Origin: Verrucomicrobiales bacterium
GTDB taxonomy: Bacteria > Verrucomicrobiota > Verrucomicrobiia > Verrucomicrobiales > DEV007
Direction: 5' to 3'
NCBI GenBank assembly: GCA_029213065.1
Contig: JARGPH010000008.1
Span: forward strand, 62,001 to 126,000
DNA length: 64,000 nt
In this document: positions 18,230 through 28,300 of the stretch, piece after piece
Layout of the letters: each line of letters begins with the position of its first letter
Position numbering within the stretch: position 1 is the first letter of the stretch
Position numbers and translations under genes: made by a program
The notes under the pieces: generated by a model
The model's input: the letters and a program-made list of their open reading frames with translations, nothing else
What the model was told of the DNA's origin: nothing
The model's database searches: none

Positions 18230-19426
18230 ATGGCAATAATCGCAGTCATCGGGACGCTCGATTCAAAAGGGCATGAGCACCGGTTCGTGGCCGATCAGAT
18301 CAATTCGGCGGGGCACAGCGCTCTGCTGATTGATGTGGGCACCCTCGGCGAAACTCAGGTGAAGCCGGATGTGACTAGAGATGAAATTCTTGAAGTGGCA
18401 GGATTAAAATTCGGTAAAGCGGAAGACCGCGGTGAGCGCGTCGGAGTGATGGCGAAGGCCCTGCCGGTTTACCTGAGTCAGCTGGTCGCGGATGGGAAAA
18501 TCGACGGCGTCATTTCTCTGGGAGGTGGCGGCGGTACCGCGATAGCGACGGCGGGAATGCGGGCGCTTCCGATTGGTTTTCCCAAGCTGATGGTGAGCAC
18601 CCTTGCGAGTGGGAACACGGCGCACTACGTCGGGACAAAGGACATCGTGATGTACCCGAGTATCGTCGATGTGGCAGGGCTTAATCAGATTTCCAAAATG
18701 ATTTTTGCACGGGCAGCCGGTGCGATTTGCGGAATGGCTGAAGCGAAGACATCGACGGCGGAGGAAAAGCCGATCATTGTGGCGAGCATGTTCGGGAACA
18801 CGACGGTGTGCGTTGATCACGCGCGGGAGCTTCTCGAAGCGAAGGGCTACGAAGTGCTCGTTTTTCATTCCACGGGAACAGGCGGTAAGACGATGGAAAC
18901 TCTCATCGAGAGCGGCATGGTCTCAGGCGTGCTCGATATCACCACGACCGAGTGGGCCGATGAGCTGACCGGTGCAACCCTGAGCGCCGGACCCACCCGT
19001 CTCGAAGCGACGGGGAAGGCGGGCATTCCCGCCATCGTCACTCCGGGGTGTCTCGATATGGCCAATTTCGGTGAACCCGATACGGTTCCCGGGAAATACG
19101 CAGAACGAAATTTTTATCACCACAACCCTCAGGTGACTTTGATGCGGACGAACCCTGAGGAGTGTGCGCAACTCGGCAGGATTCTCGCTGAGAAGGTGAA
19201 TGCCTACACCGCTCCGGTCACGGTGCTTTTGCCAACGAAGGCGATCAGCATTATCAGCGCGGAAGGGCAGCCGTTTTACGACAGGGATGCCGATGAAGCT
19301 CTCTTCAGCGCCATTAAAGCGAATCTTTCGGACGAGATCGAACTGATCGAGGTCGATGCCGAAATCAACGCGCCTGAATTTTCAGAGGCTTGCGCTGAAG
19401 CGCTATTGAAAAACCTGGCCGGCTGA
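18230..19426 (+). CDS. Tm-1-like ATP-binding domain protein (UPF0261 family)
   Basis: A 398-residue protein of the UPF0261/Tm-1-like ATP-binding family. Motifs seen are AVIGTLDSKGHEHRFVADQI at the N-terminus (residues 4-23), a glycine-rich loop ISLGGGGGTAIATAGMRALP, the STLASGNTAHYVG segment, and ASMFGNTTVCVDHARELLEA. The N-terminal half of tomato Tm-1 has this fold and binds ATP. It follows the TIM-barrel gene with a 12-base gap, the reverse of the plant fusion order, and is surely cotranscribed. The substrate is unknown; a role in small-molecule carbon metabolism is likely. Confidence 0.92.
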   Translation: MAIIAVIGTLDSKGHEHRFVADQINSAGHSALLIDVGTLGETQVKPDVTRDEILEVAGLKFGKAEDRGERVGVMAKALPVYLSQLVADGKIDGVISLGGGGGTAIATAGMRALPIGFPKLMVSTLASGNTAHYVGTKDIVMYPSIVDVAGLNQISKMIFARAAGAICGMAEAKTSTAEEKPIIVASMFGNTTVCVDHARELLEAKGYEVLVFHSTGTGGKTMETLIESGMVSGVLDITTTEWADELTGATLSAGPTRLEATGKAGIPAIVTPGCLDMANFGEPDTVPGKYAERNFYHHNPQVTLMRTNPEECAQLGRILAEKVNAYTAPVTVLLPTKAISIISAEGQPFYDRDADEALFSAIKANLSDEIELIEVDAEINAPEFSEACAEALLKNLAG

Positions 19427-19620
19427 CAATTTTCCTCCCCGATAATCTCCTCCTTCTCCTCCTGACAACCCCTCCTTAAAAAAACCTCCCTGAAAAAAAC
19501 TCCCATCCCTCCTCCTAGAGGATTTTCTCCCCCGAGGGCCAACAGGGTGCGTTCGTCGAACAAACCCTGTTGGTTCATTCCTCCAACCCTGTTAGATCAC
19601 CATTTTAAATCTCTATACCT
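19427..19620 (+). other. Intergenic region with repeat A and pyrimidine-rich tract
   Basis: About 194 bases between the UPF0261 and Dabb genes. The first 100 are strongly pyrimidine-rich with AAAAAAA runs. The rest holds the ACCCTGTT repeat cluster (separate entry), which could also fold as a hairpin in RNA. Confidence 0.45.
19541..19593. repeat. ACCCTGTT dispersed repeat, locus A (three copies)
   Basis: AACAGGGT (19541-19548), 15 bases, ACCCTGTT (19564-19571), 14 bases, ACCCTGTT (19586-19593). The first two form an inverted repeat whose loop holds a smaller TTCG/CGAA stem. The last two are direct with a 22-base period. The same spacing rules recur at three other loci in the window. Confidence 0.7.
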
Positions 19621-19929
19621 ATGCCACAAGTCAAACACTACGGATGTTTTCAATTCAAAGAGGGAACCTCTCAATCTACGATCGATGAATGTTTTTCAGC
19701 GATGGCGGCAATGGTTGGGAAAATTCCGGGGCTGCTCGATTTTAACTGCGGTCCCTACGATTCTGCCGAGGGATTGAATGAAGGATACACGCACGGGTTT
19801 ATTATGACTTTCGAGAGCCCTCAGGCGCGCGATGAGTATTTGCCTCATCCCCACCATGAAGACGTCAAAGACATCGTGGTTCCCCATTTGGAGCGGATCG
19901 TTGTTTTTGACTTCAATATGCCCGCATAG
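19621..19929 (+). CDS. Dabb-family stress-responsive alpha/beta-barrel protein
   Basis: A 102-residue protein with the Dabb (dimeric alpha-beta barrel) pattern: a first strand VKHYGCFQFKEGT, a helix with IDECFSAMAAMVGKIPG, a strand DFNCGPYD, then THGFIMTFESPQARDEYLPHPHHEDV and a C-terminal IVVFDF strand. The histidine-rich HPHHEDVK segment is typical. Length fits the family. It lies behind the Tm-1-like pair but 194 bases away, so it may have its own promoter. Bacterial Dabb proteins have varied or unknown small-molecule roles. Confidence 0.88.
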   Translation: MPQVKHYGCFQFKEGTSQSTIDECFSAMAAMVGKIPGLLDFNCGPYDSAEGLNEGYTHGFIMTFESPQARDEYLPHPHHEDVKDIVVPHLERIVVFDFNMPA

Positions 19930-19941
19930 GACTCTACTATC

Positions 19942-19956
19942 GGAGGGGCCTCCTTT
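19942..19956 (+). terminator. Possible weak terminator hairpin
   Basis: GGAGG-GG-CCTCC followed by TTT, 12 bases after the Dabb stop. The stem is GC-rich but the T tract is short. Confidence 0.3.
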
Positions 19957-20045
19957 GAGTAACGAGGGGGAGCGGCGACTGCAAGAGGGCCTGCAGTTGA
20001 TTGCTTTTCGACCGGTTTCAGTTTTTCGGGCCTGATTAGAAGGAT

Positions 20046-21425
20046 ATGAATTTTTGTCATTTGTTAGTAGTACTGGGAGTCTCTCAAATTGCGATTTGTG
20101 GATTTGCAAAACCTTCTCCCGAAACCCGACCGAATATTGTTGTCGTGTTAGCCGATGATATGGGTTGGGGGGACTCCGGAACCTACGGGCATGAGATTAT
20201 TCAAACACCGAACATGGATAAGCTGGCCTCGCAGGGGGTGAAGTTTACCCAGGGCTACTCGGCCTGCGGTGTCTGTTCTCCTTCGCGGGCGGCGATCCTG
20301 ACAGGGCGAACCCCGTATCGTAACGGGGTGTGGCGTCATCTCTCCGGTGTTCATGACGCGCACCTGCGGGAGAGCGAGATCACCTATCCCGAGCTGCTTC
20401 GCGAAACCGGCTACGAGACCTGCCACGTCGGGAAATGGCATCTGCTTTCGAGGCAGCAATTTGAGAATCCGGATTTTCCTCAGGTCGGGGAGCAGGGAGG
20501 TTATGATTACTGGATGGCGACTCATAACAATGCGGAGCCGAGTCATAAGAACCCGGAGAATTTTATCCGGAATGGAGAACCAGTCGGTGAGGTCGAGGCA
20601 TACTCAGCTCCGTTCGTTGCTGATGAAGCGATTCACTGGCTGACCGAGGTGCGCGATGATAAAAAACCGTTCGTCCTGTCGGTTTGGTTTCACGAGCCGC
20701 ACAAACCGATTGCGACGGATATCAAATTTTCAGATCTCTACCAGGGGCAGAAGAAGAAGGATGCGACCTATTTCGGAAATATCACGCAGTTGGATTATGC
20801 GTTGGGCAAAGTGATGGAGGCTCTCGACAGCGAAGGGGTGAGTGAGAATACGCTCGTCATTTTCAGTTCAGACAATGGTCCTGTTATATCAAGCGGGGGA
20901 AGCAGTGGCGGATTGCGAGGTCTTAAGCGCAATGATTTCGAAGGCGGGATTCGTGTGCCGTTTCTTGTGAAATGGCCGGGACATATCAGCCCGGGAACGG
21001 TCAGTGATACTCCGGTGATTGGAACTGACATTTTCTCGACCGTGTTGGACATTCTGGATATTCCGCAGCCTCCTGACCGCACCATCGACGGAGTGAGTAT
21101 GCTTCCTGTTTTCGAAGGAAAATCGGTGGAACGGTCTGTGCCGCTTTTCTGGCGAACCCACGTTTCCCCGGCGGAGGACCGCGTCGCGATGCGGATCGGT
21201 GATTGGAAAATTGTGGGGAACGATACGATGAAGAAATTTCAACTTTTCAACGTGCAGAAAGACTGGCAGGAGAAAAACAATCTCGCGGAGGTGGAGCCGG
21301 AAAAGACCGCGGAGATGAAGCAGATTCTGTTTCGGACCTGGGAGGATATTGTCGAGGAAGGCCCCAATGATTGGTGGGAGTCTGAGAAAAATAAGCCCAT
21401 GAAAGGGGCAAAAATAAGTTATTAG
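20046..21425 (+). CDS. Secreted sulfatase (arylsulfatase type, CSPSR)
   Basis: A 459-residue sulfatase with a signal peptide (1-21). The metal-binding start is IVVVLADDMGWGD (31-43), and the active-site signature CSPSRAAILTG (77-87) has the cysteine that is converted to formylglycine. The second signature is HVGKWHL, and the SSDNG metal site follows near residue 277. It hydrolyses sulfate esters, probably on a polysaccharide, in the periplasm or outside the cell. AAGGAT lies just before the start. The beta-helix gene follows after 22 bases and another sulfatase overlaps that, so the three form an operon for one sulfated glycan. The specific sulfate position cannot be told. Confidence 0.95.
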   Translation: MNFCHLLVVLGVSQIAICGFAKPSPETRPNIVVVLADDMGWGDSGTYGHEIIQTPNMDKLASQGVKFTQGYSACGVCSPSRAAILTGRTPYRNGVWRHLSGVHDAHLRESEITYPELLRETGYETCHVGKWHLLSRQQFENPDFPQVGEQGGYDYWMATHNNAEPSHKNPENFIRNGEPVGEVEAYSAPFVADEAIHWLTEVRDDKKPFVLSVWFHEPHKPIATDIKFSDLYQGQKKKDATYFGNITQLDYALGKVMEALDSEGVSENTLVIFSSDNGPVISSGGSSGGLRGLKRNDFEGGIRVPFLVKWPGHISPGTVSDTPVIGTDIFSTVLDILDIPQPPDRTIDGVSMLPVFEGKSVERSVPLFWRTHVSPAEDRVAMRIGDWKIVGNDTMKKFQLFNVQKDWQEKNNLAEVEPEKTAEMKQILFRTWEDIVEEGPNDWWESEKNKPMKGAKISY

Positions 21426-21447
21426 TGAGGCGTTACCTGCACGAATA

Positions 21448-23712
21448 ATGAACAAGTTACGGGGAATCATACACCGGATCGAGCGAGTCGCTCCGGTCCT
21501 TCTTTCAATGGCCGTTCTCTCTGCCTGCGAGGTGGAAAACGAGGTGCCACTGCAAGCGGATTTCTACGTATCGCCTCACGGGTCCGATGATTGGAGCGGA
21601 ACTCTGGCGGAGCCGGATTCAGAAAAAGGGGATGGTCCCTTTGCGACTTTGAGTCGTGCCCGCGACGCGGTTCGTGCCATGAAAAAGTCCGTCGACGGCG
21701 ATATTCAGGTCTCGATTCGCGGGGGGCGTTACCGACTCGATGAGACCGTGGTTTTCGGTCTCGCCGATTCCGGTGAGGGCGAGTCGACGATCACCTACTC
21801 CGCCTATCCTGACGAGACACCGGTCTTCAGTTCGGGGCGGGAGATCACCGATTGGAAACCGGCTCCTGATGATTATCCGGGTTTGCCTGAGGCCGCTGTG
21901 GGAAAGGTCCTGATGGCGGATGTGTCAGGACACTTTCGCACGCTCTATGATAAGAAAGGCAATTTGCCGCGTGCGCGGTCGGCGGGCTTTTTTCCGCTCG
22001 AGGGGAGCGGTCGTGACCGACTTCATTTCCCGAAGGGGCGACTGCGGAACTGGCCGAACGTCGGGGATGTGGAAATCGTGGTGCGGCCTCATCATGCCTG
22101 GATCATGAACATTCTTCCGGTGGTGTCGGTGGATGAAGAGGCGCAGATCGCGCGAACCTCGATTGAATCCACCTATCTCATGAATCGTCTCCATTTCCTC
22201 AAAGACACCGAATCGTGCTGGGTGGAGAATGTGATCGACGAACTCGACGAGCCCGGAGAGTGGGCCCTGAATACAAAAGAGGGAAAAGTCTATCTCTGGC
22301 CGCGCGACGAGTCGCCGGTTTTTGCCCCGCTGTTGAACGAGCTGATTCGAGTGGAAGGCGCGATCGACAGGGAGGGGCCCATGGACGAGCCAGTGCGTAG
22401 TTTGCGTTTCCACGGGCTCACCTTCATGCATGGCGAGCGCTATGAGTTGGCGGCCGACGATGATGGTCTGCAGCATGACTGGGACATGATCGATAAGGAC
22501 AATGCGCTGGTGCGATTTCGCGGAGCGGAGCAATGCTCGATTGAAGAGTGCCATTTTCTGCACAGCGGAAGCGGTGCGATTCGAGTCGATCTCTACGGGC
22601 AGGAAAATACGATCTCAGGCAACCATATTGAGCACATGGGTGGGGGCGGCATTTTACTCTGCGGCTACGGCCCCGGCACTAAGGATGTGAACCGGAAGAA
22701 TCTCGTCTCGAACAATCACATCCATGACGTGGGTGAGATCTACTGGCATTCCCCCGGCATTTTTCTCTGGCAGAGCGGGGAGAACCGGGTCGCGAATAAC
22801 CTGATTCATCACACCCCATACACATCACTGATCGTTTCCGGATGCATGACTGATTTTTTCGGGAAAGGCGGGCGAGAGCTGACGGGAACAATTCGCTGGC
22901 ATGAAATCGGCGGCAAGCCCACCGGTAAAAAGAAAAAGAAGACGTTGGATGAGGTTCGTTCTTTTCTCCATTCGCATGACAATTTGATCGAGCTCAATGA
23001 AATCCATCATGCCATGGAAAAGATGGGGGACGGGAACGCGATTTACATTCGCGGAGCGGGCCCGAACAACGTGATTCGGCGCAACTTCGTGCATCACCTC
23101 GTTTCGCCGATGCACATGCAATGCGCGATCCGGACTGACGGCGGGCAGATGGATACCGTCATTGCTGAAAACCTGATCTACAAATGCACCTCACAGGGGA
23201 TCATGCTGAAGCTGAACAACCGCTGTGAGAACAATATTATCGCAGACGTGATCGCTCCCCCGCGTGGAAATTATCTGGCATTGCGTGAGGGGCCCATGAC
23301 CGGAGCAGTGATCCGGAAAAACATTTTTTATGCGTCCAGCGACGAGGTGACTTTTATTGATGAAGTCGCGGCGGGAAATCCGAGTAAAACCGAGGACTGG
23401 AGGGGAACCGTGATTGCACGGGCCAGTGATGCGGAGATGGATTTGAATATCTACTTTTGCAGAGAGGATCCCTCCCTGGCTAGTGCAACACTCGAGCGAC
23501 AGCAGGAGCAGGGGGTAGACGCGAACAGCAAAGCGGTCGATCCGATGTTTGTGGATCCCGGGAACGGCGACTTCCGGTTTCAGCCGGATTCTCCTGCGCT
23601 GAAGATGGGCATTGTCCCCATTGATCTCAGCAAGATCGGACTTCTAACTCCCGGCGAAGATGCCCTGCCTTCACAACCTGACAATTCCTCAAAAAATGAC
23701 AATGATAATTAA
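21448..23712 (+). CDS. Right-handed parallel beta-helix lipoprotein, GH141-like
   Basis: A 754-residue protein with a lipobox (VLSAC, cysteine near residue 27), so probably anchored in the outer membrane. The N-terminal part, FYVSPHGSDDWSGTL, then GPFATLSRARDAVRAMK, then SIRGGRYRLDETVVF and ITYSAYPDETPVFSSG, follows the pattern of GH141-type beta-helix glycosidases (fucosidase or xylanase). The middle and C-terminal parts have repeated NxIxxN turns (ENTISGNHIEHMG, NRVANNLIHH, NVIRRNFVHH) typical of the beta-helix. It lies between two sulfatases and overlaps the second by 17 bases. The GH141 assignment rests on pattern only; a polysaccharide lyase is the alternative. Confidence 0.82.
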   Translation: MNKLRGIIHRIERVAPVLLSMAVLSACEVENEVPLQADFYVSPHGSDDWSGTLAEPDSEKGDGPFATLSRARDAVRAMKKSVDGDIQVSIRGGRYRLDETVVFGLADSGEGESTITYSAYPDETPVFSSGREITDWKPAPDDYPGLPEAAVGKVLMADVSGHFRTLYDKKGNLPRARSAGFFPLEGSGRDRLHFPKGRLRNWPNVGDVEIVVRPHHAWIMNILPVVSVDEEAQIARTSIESTYLMNRLHFLKDTESCWVENVIDELDEPGEWALNTKEGKVYLWPRDESPVFAPLLNELIRVEGAIDREGPMDEPVRSLRFHGLTFMHGERYELAADDDGLQHDWDMIDKDNALVRFRGAEQCSIEECHFLHSGSGAIRVDLYGQENTISGNHIEHMGGGGILLCGYGPGTKDVNRKNLVSNNHIHDVGEIYWHSPGIFLWQSGENRVANNLIHHTPYTSLIVSGCMTDFFGKGGRELTGTIRWHEIGGKPTGKKKKKTLDEVRSFLHSHDNLIELNEIHHAMEKMGDGNAIYIRGAGPNNVIRRNFVHHLVSPMHMQCAIRTDGGQMDTVIAENLIYKCTSQGIMLKLNNRCENNIIADVIAPPRGNYLALREGPMTGAVIRKNIFYASSDEVTFIDEVAAGNPSKTEDWRGTVIARASDAEMDLNIYFCREDPSLASATLERQQEQGVDANSKAVDPMFVDPGNGDFRFQPDSPALKMGIVPIDLSKIGLLTPGEDALPSQPDNSSKNDNDN

Positions 23713-25183
23713 TCATCCGCGCTTCTTCGTTGCCGCACTGCTTCTCTTGATCGGAGTGGCGCAGGCTGAGCCACTGTCCGGCAGTCGGCCTAACATCATT
23801 GTTGTGATCACAGATGATCAGGGAATGGGGGATCTCTCCTGCATGGGGAACGAGGTGGTGCGAACTCCTAACATTGATGCGTTTTATGCGAAGTCGGTTC
23901 GCTTCACCGATTTTCACGTCAGTCCGACCTGCGCTCCGACACGGGCCTCGATCATGAGTGGTCGACCTCCATTCAAGGTGGGGGTGACCCACACGATCAT
24001 GCAGCGCGAGCGCATGGCCCCGGATGTTTTCACGATGCCGCAGGCCTTGCAAAGCGCGGGATACAAAACCGGACTTTTCGGGAAATGGCACCTCGGGGAT
24101 GAGGAGGAATATCTGCCTCAGAATCGTGGCTTTGATGAAGTGCTCATGCACGGTTCCGGCGGAATCGGTCAGGTCAAGCTGGGGGATTTTCCGCCGAACG
24201 GTGACAATCCCTATTTTGACAACGTCCTCCTCCACAATGACACCATCGTTCAGACGAAGGGCTACTGCACCGACCTCTTCTTTGATGCCGCCACTGCGTG
24301 GATTGCGGAGGAGAAGGAAAGCGACGCCCCGTATTTTTCCTACATTTCGCTCAATGCTCCGCACGCCCCCTTGATTGTTCAGGAGTCTTATCAGAAGCGG
24401 TTTCTGGAGCTGGGTTACGATAAGGGAACCGCGGGTCGTTACGGTATGATTGAGAACATCGATGACAATTTCGGGAAGTTGCTCAGTCAGCTGGAGAAGT
24501 GGGGGGAGCGTGAAAAGACCCTCGTTATTTTCATGACCGATAATGGAGCGACGCACCTCAGCGGGAAGTTGAAAGGCGAGAAGGTTCGCCATTTCAACGC
24601 CAACCTTCGAGGCGGTAAGAACAGCCCCTACGAAGGCGGAACGCACGTGCCGATGTTTTGGCAATGGCAGGGGGTGCTTGGAGAGGGGACGGACATCACC
24701 GCTCTGACGGCACATCTCGACTTATATCCGACCTTTGCGGCTCTCGCCGGTGTCGATCTGCCGGATACGATGCAGGAACTCGAAGGCCGTTCCCTTTTGC
24801 CACTCCTGGAGGATCCCGGGACTGAGTGGGAGCACCGGGAGCTCTTCATTCATTGCGGGAGATGGAATCCCGGGAAGCGCGATGATTTCAAATACAAAAA
24901 ATGCGCTGTGCGAACGCCGAACTGGCGGTTGGTAAATAACAGCGAGCTTTACCATATTGGAAACGATCCCTCGGAGACGATCGATGTCGCCGCGGATCAT
25001 CCCAAAGTCGTTGAGCGGCTGCGGAAAGCCTACGACGCGTGGTGGCTTTCCACTCTACCGCTCATGGTGAACGAGGGCCTTCCGGCAGTCAGGGCTGAAG
25101 AGCAGCCTCTCGCTTTGCGGTATGCGAAGCAGCTGGAGGAGAAAGGGATTCCTGATTGGGCTCCTTCAGAAATTTCCGAGTGA
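23696..25183 (+). CDS. Secreted sulfatase (CAPTR active site)
   Basis: A 495-residue sulfatase starting at an ATG (23696) that overlaps the beta-helix gene by 17 bases; an ATG two codons later is also possible, and the frame is open further upstream. A signal peptide spans 1-24. Motifs are IIVVITDDQGMGD (34-46), the formylglycine site CAPTRASIMSG (79-89) and LFGKWHLGD, with FMTDNGATH for the metal and GGKNSPYEGGTHVPMFW after it. The tyrosine-rich C-terminal tail with a DAWW motif fits a common planctomycete/verrucomicrobial sulfatase subgroup. Overlap with the beta-helix gene implies translational coupling, so the two enzymes probably act on the same glycan. Confidence 0.94.
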   Translation: MTMIINHPRFFVAALLLLIGVAQAEPLSGSRPNIIVVITDDQGMGDLSCMGNEVVRTPNIDAFYAKSVRFTDFHVSPTCAPTRASIMSGRPPFKVGVTHTIMQRERMAPDVFTMPQALQSAGYKTGLFGKWHLGDEEEYLPQNRGFDEVLMHGSGGIGQVKLGDFPPNGDNPYFDNVLLHNDTIVQTKGYCTDLFFDAATAWIAEEKESDAPYFSYISLNAPHAPLIVQESYQKRFLELGYDKGTAGRYGMIENIDDNFGKLLSQLEKWGEREKTLVIFMTDNGATHLSGKLKGEKVRHFNANLRGGKNSPYEGGTHVPMFWQWQGVLGEGTDITALTAHLDLYPTFAALAGVDLPDTMQELEGRSLLPLLEDPGTEWEHRELFIHCGRWNPGKRDDFKYKKCAVRTPNWRLVNNSELYHIGNDPSETIDVAADHPKVVERLRKAYDAWWLSTLPLMVNEGLPAVRAEEQPLALRYAKQLEEKGIPDWAPSEISE

Positions 25184-25258
25184 GGCGGGGGGAGGAGGAG
25201 AGTCCTCATGAAGAAGAGACGGTGAGACGCGATTGCGCAAGCCGTAGTGCATTTCCAT

Positions 25259-25276
25259 GTGGATTTTGCTCATGGT
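25259..25276 (+). promoter_or_regulatory. Promoter-like element GTGGATTT-N5-ATGGT, copy 2
   Basis: GTGGATTT, TGCTC, ATGGT, ending 34 bases before the chosen ATG of the giant fusion gene. The ATG at 25257 lies in this element and is therefore unlikely to be a start. Confidence 0.6.
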
Positions 25277-25310
25277 TTCCGAAGCACTCTTGCGGCAGTA
25301 TGGAGGTAAT

Positions 25311-28300
25311 ATGAGATACACCCTCTCCTCTCTCGCCCTTCTGGCGACTTTTTGTTTTTCCCTTTCGCTGGCTGCCCGGGAAGTAGCGGCGCCTGTTTCC
25401 CTCTTTGACGGCAAGACGCTGGAAGGGTGGACATTCGATCCGAAGATCTGGCGGGTTGAAGACGGTCTGATCACAGGTGGGTCGAGAACGGAGAAGATTA
25501 AAAAGAATTACTTTATCGCGACGGAAAAGAGTTATCAGAATTTTGAACTGAAGCTCTCAATCAAATGCAGTGGCGATCCGGAGACGGGCTTGATCAACAG
25601 TGGGATTCAAATTCGCAGCGTTCGCGTTCCCGGTGGAAATCACATGGCCGGTTATCAGGTCGATTGCGGAGATGGATGGTTCGGTAAAATTTACGATGAG
25701 TTTCGCAGGCGGGCAGTGATTGCGGAGCAGGTCGACGCGGCGGCACTGGGCAAGGTTGTCGACGTATCGGGGTGGAATCACTATCGGATTCGTGCCGAGG
25801 GACCGCGCATCCGCGTCTGGATCAATGAGGTGTTGGCGACGGACTACACTGAGACAAATCCTAAGGTTGCCTTAAATGGACAAATCGCTCCGCAGGTACA
25901 CAGCGGTGGCGTTGCTCTGGTGCAGGTCAAAGATATCACTGTGGAGGAGCTGCCGGCGACTCCGGATGCTCCGACCTGGAAATCTCTGGGTGGCGTCGCG
26001 GCTGCTCTCAAAGCAGTTCCACCCGCGCCACGGAAAAAGAAAAAACAGGCCGCAGCGGGGCCTCAACGAGGAGCTGAGAAAGTGCCGTCTCCTCCGAAGG
26101 GAGATGGGTATCTCAGTTTTGATTTCGAGTCCGGTGAGATGGACGGATGGTTTATTGCCGAAGGGTGGTTCGGGCATCCTCTCGCTGACAATGAACAGAT
26201 CCGGGCCGGCGGATTCAAGTCGAACAAAGAGGGGGACTTCTTTCTGGGGACGCTGGAGCTTGATGGCAATTTCACTGCTTCGGACAAGCAGACCGGGATT
26301 ATCGAATCGCCTGTCTTCCAGTTGTCGGGGCCGGAGATTACCTTCGCCGTCTCAGGTGGAAAGCACCCTGACACATACGTCGCACTCTGCACTCTCGACG
26401 GGAAGGAAGTCCTGAAGGCGTCGGCTGAGAACAGCGAGACGTTTTTCAAGAGGCGTTGGGATGCCTCGGAGTGGGTAGGGGAACCGGTTTTCGTTCGCCT
26501 TGTCGATAAGAATGAAAAGGGGTGGGGACACATCACTCTGGATGCTTTCTCAGCTAAGGGGCGCATTCTCGCGGAGGAATCGAAAGCGAGGAGGTCACTG
26601 GCGAAACCGGCGCAGGTCAAAGTGGCGACGCCGAAGGCGGGAAAAGCGAAGCGGGGAAAGAAGACGGGATCTTCACGGGATGCTGTTTTGAGTCCGGAAG
26701 AGGAATTGGCCAGCTTTACGGTGCCGCCCGGTTTTGTGATTGAGTTAGTCGCCTCAGAGAGGAATGGTGTCATCAATCCGATCGACATCAGTTTTGATGA
26801 CGCGGGGCGTCTCTGGACGCAAACGGCGCAGATGTATCCGCTCGATCCGATCAGCGGAATGAAGTGGCAGGACTTTCTCAACCTGATGGAAGACAAGGAA
26901 ACTCAGGAAACGAACCCTGAGTTCAAGCGAATCAAGGACCTCTATCAGCTCAAGGAAAAAGGAGAGGATAAGATTTTGATTCTCGATGATCCGACGAAAG
27001 CGGCCGAGGGCAACCTGCACGTGTGGGCCGATGGCCTTTCGATTCCGCAAAGCATTCTGCCCTACAAAGACGGTGCCTATGTCTGTCATGGTTCGGAGTT
27101 GTTTCTCCTGCGGGATACCGACGGTGACGACAGGGCTGACAAGATGGAGCCGGTCCTGAGCGGGTTTGGATTCACCGATACGCATACGATGTCCCATCTC
27201 CTTGTGCGTGGTCCGGGCAGTTATATTCACTTTTCGCAAGGTGCCCTCAACAAGGCGCTGGTCACGGCGGTGGCCTCAGGAAAACAGCATCGCGTGGATG
27301 CTTCATGTCAGGTGCGCTTCCAGCTCGATCATCAGGATTTCGAAGTGGTATCGTCAGGGCCGAGCAATATGTGGGGGCTTCAGCTTCGGGCGAATGGCCA
27401 GTGGTATGGAACGGAAGCGAATGACCGCTCTTATTCGGTGATTCCCTGGGAGCACGGAACCGCAGCGACGGGGGCAGCGTTTCATCCCCTCCGTCCCTAT
27501 CAGCCTCTCCTCCCCGAGTTGCACACGTTCCGGGTCGGTGGAACCGGTATTTCGGGGTTGGAGTTCTCTGAGGATACCGCGGGGAGCTTTCCGGTTGAAG
27601 CGTATAAGGACGTAGCCCTCCTCGCAAACCCGATTACTTCGACCATCAACGCCGTTCGTATCCACCGGAATCCCGATGGAACGGTGGAAGCTGAGCACTT
27701 ACCGGATTTTCTCAGCTCCACAGATGATTGGTTTCGCCCTGTGAACCTCGAGTTCGGACCTGATGGCTGCCTTTACGTCGCTGACTTTTACAACAAGATC
27801 ATTTCGCACAACGAAGTGACAACCGATCACCCGGACCGTGACCACGGGCATGGTCGAATCTGGAGGATTCGTCATGAGAGTCAGGAGAGGCGCGAGATTC
27901 CCGATGTGACTAAAGCGGACCCTGATCAGTTGCTGGCGCATTTGAAATCGCCGACACTCTGGGAGAAGCGTGCCGCCTGGCATCAGATCGGAGATCGAGG
28001 GCTTACGGAGTTGGCTCCCGCCCTCGTGTCACTTGCCTCCGATGAAAACTCCGATGCGACCACGCGAATTCACGCGCTCTGGTCGCTTGAGGAATTGAAG
28101 CACTTTGATTCGGATCTGATCGATGGATTGCTGGACTCGAAGAACGATGAGATCCGCCGCGAGGCCGTTCGATCTCTGGCCTCTTTTGAGATCGCTCCCG
28201 GAGACGTTGCGGCCCGCCTCACAAATTTAATCGAGGATGAAAATGTGATGGTCCGTTCGCAAGTGATTCGGACACTGGGTGATCTCGGGAAAAGCGATCC

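Noticed and set aside
19541-19593. CRISPR array
   Set aside because: Only three octamer copies, with one inverted; no long repeat, no regular spacers and no cas genes.
23627-24715. Minus-strand open frame of about 362 codons
   Set aside because: It lies opposite a clear sulfatase and has no signal or domain pattern.
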